Assembly (NCBI GenBank): GCA_020718945.1
Contig: DYRB01000203.1
Location: 1 to 5,928 of the forward strand
Length of the DNA: 5,928 nt
DNA from: Lamprocystis purpurea
GTDB lineage: Bacteria; Pseudomonadota; Gammaproteobacteria; Chromatiales; Chromatiaceae
Direction: 5' to 3'
Below, in pieces: positions 5,734 through 5,928 of the stretch. Under the pieces are notes generated by a model, which was not told the DNA's origin, did not search any database, and saw only the letters and a list, made by a program, of their open reading frames with translations. The position numbers were made by a program, and so were the translations under genes. The stretch's first letter is position 1. Each line of letters starts with the position of its first letter.

Positions 5734-5761
5734 GGCCGCAAATCACGCAAATACACGCAAA
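5734..5761 (-). repeat. TTTGCGTTCA interspersed repeat, copy 6 (diverged)
   Basis: Reads GGCCGCAAA, TCACGCAAA (a 9-bp unit), TACACGCAAA on the plus strand. Its GGCC end begins 18 bp after the comF stop. No partner in opposite orientation is visible in the remaining 167 bases. The decayed receiver fragment starts 9 bp beyond it. Confidence 0.8.
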
Positions 5762-5769
5762 TGGGTCGG

Positions 5770-5889
5770 TCAGTTAGGCAGAGTCCGAAGTCGTTCCACC
5801 GCCTCCCGGCCGTTGCCCACCAGAACCACCCGGGCCCCGTCGTCGGTCAGGTTGACCTCCAGCACCAATTGATTAAGGCTATGTCTGCA
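5770..5889 (-). pseudogene. Remnant of a response-regulator receiver (REC) domain
   Basis: A 39-codon open stretch reads SLNQLVLEV, then NLTDDGARVVLVGNGREAVERL and RTLPN before TGA (5772-5770). It resembles helix 1, strand 2 and helix 2 of receiver domains from hybrid sensor kinases (pattern DNxxNQ...L..xGA.V..A.NG.EAV..L). The DD pocket before it and the phospho-acceptor Asp strand after it are missing. A TAA (5892-5890) closes the frame upstream. Adding one base after GACA near 5883 would restore DNSLNQ, so a frameshift is possible. There is no start codon in the stretch. The fragment lies between a TTTGCG repeat and a possible repeat end, which suggests a decayed gene trimmed by repeats. 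The similarity is from my recall of the family pattern and is moderate. Confidence 0.45.
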
Positions 5890-5928
5890 TTAGGTGTTGG
5901 TCCGACCGGGAGGCCCACCGTGGGAGCG

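Noticed and set aside
16..5761. TTTGCG repeats as a CRISPR array
   Set aside because: The units are 10 bp, directly abutting without unique spacers, scattered singly between genes and in both orientations.
5687..5872. A 61-codon plus-strand gene after comF
   Set aside because: It overlaps the end of comF, passes through the repeat and lies opposite the receiver relic; the product shows no domain.

Overview
The window is a GC-rich stretch of bacterial chromosome carrying most of a biotin synthesis cluster. All five minus-strand genes are read right to left: a small conserved hypothetical gene (4912-4475), bioB (4360-3308), bioF (3164-1887), bioH (1890-1117) and bioC (938-69). comF (5008-5715) is transcribed divergently on the plus strand. 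The order bioB-bioF-bioH-bioC, and comF next door, is familiar from Gammaproteobacteria. The GC content and the TTTGCGTTCA intergenic repeats suggest a purple-sulfur-type lineage (Chromatiales), but that placement is an inference. bioD would be expected beyond the left edge and is not visible.

Functionally, BioC methylates malonyl-ACP to start pimelate synthesis on the fatty acid machinery. BioH cleaves the finished pimeloyl-ACP methyl ester. BioF condenses pimeloyl-ACP with alanine to KAPA. BioB inserts sulfur into dethiobiotin. A good sigma70-like promoter lies in front of bioB. It sits among two related GTTTAC-centred dyads that look like an operator pair. bioF and bioH overlap by ATGA and are probably translationally coupled.

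The most striking structure is a set of six copies of a 10-bp-periodic repeat (TTTGCGTTCA, ending in TTTGCGG). Every copy has its CGG/CCG end 18-30 bp from a gene end. The copies split the window into three bracketed modules: bioC; bioF-bioH; and bioB-hypothetical-comF. Between modules the copies face each other and form long inverted repeats, one with a perfect 19-bp arm.

Other oddities are a roughly 32-residue in-frame insertion in BioF, encoded by hairpin-rich DNA, and a decayed fragment of a response-regulator receiver domain at the right edge (5770-5889, minus), wedged between a TTTGCG repeat and a possible second repeat. No RNA genes, CRISPR array or insertion sequence were found, and no gap between genes exceeds 300 bases.
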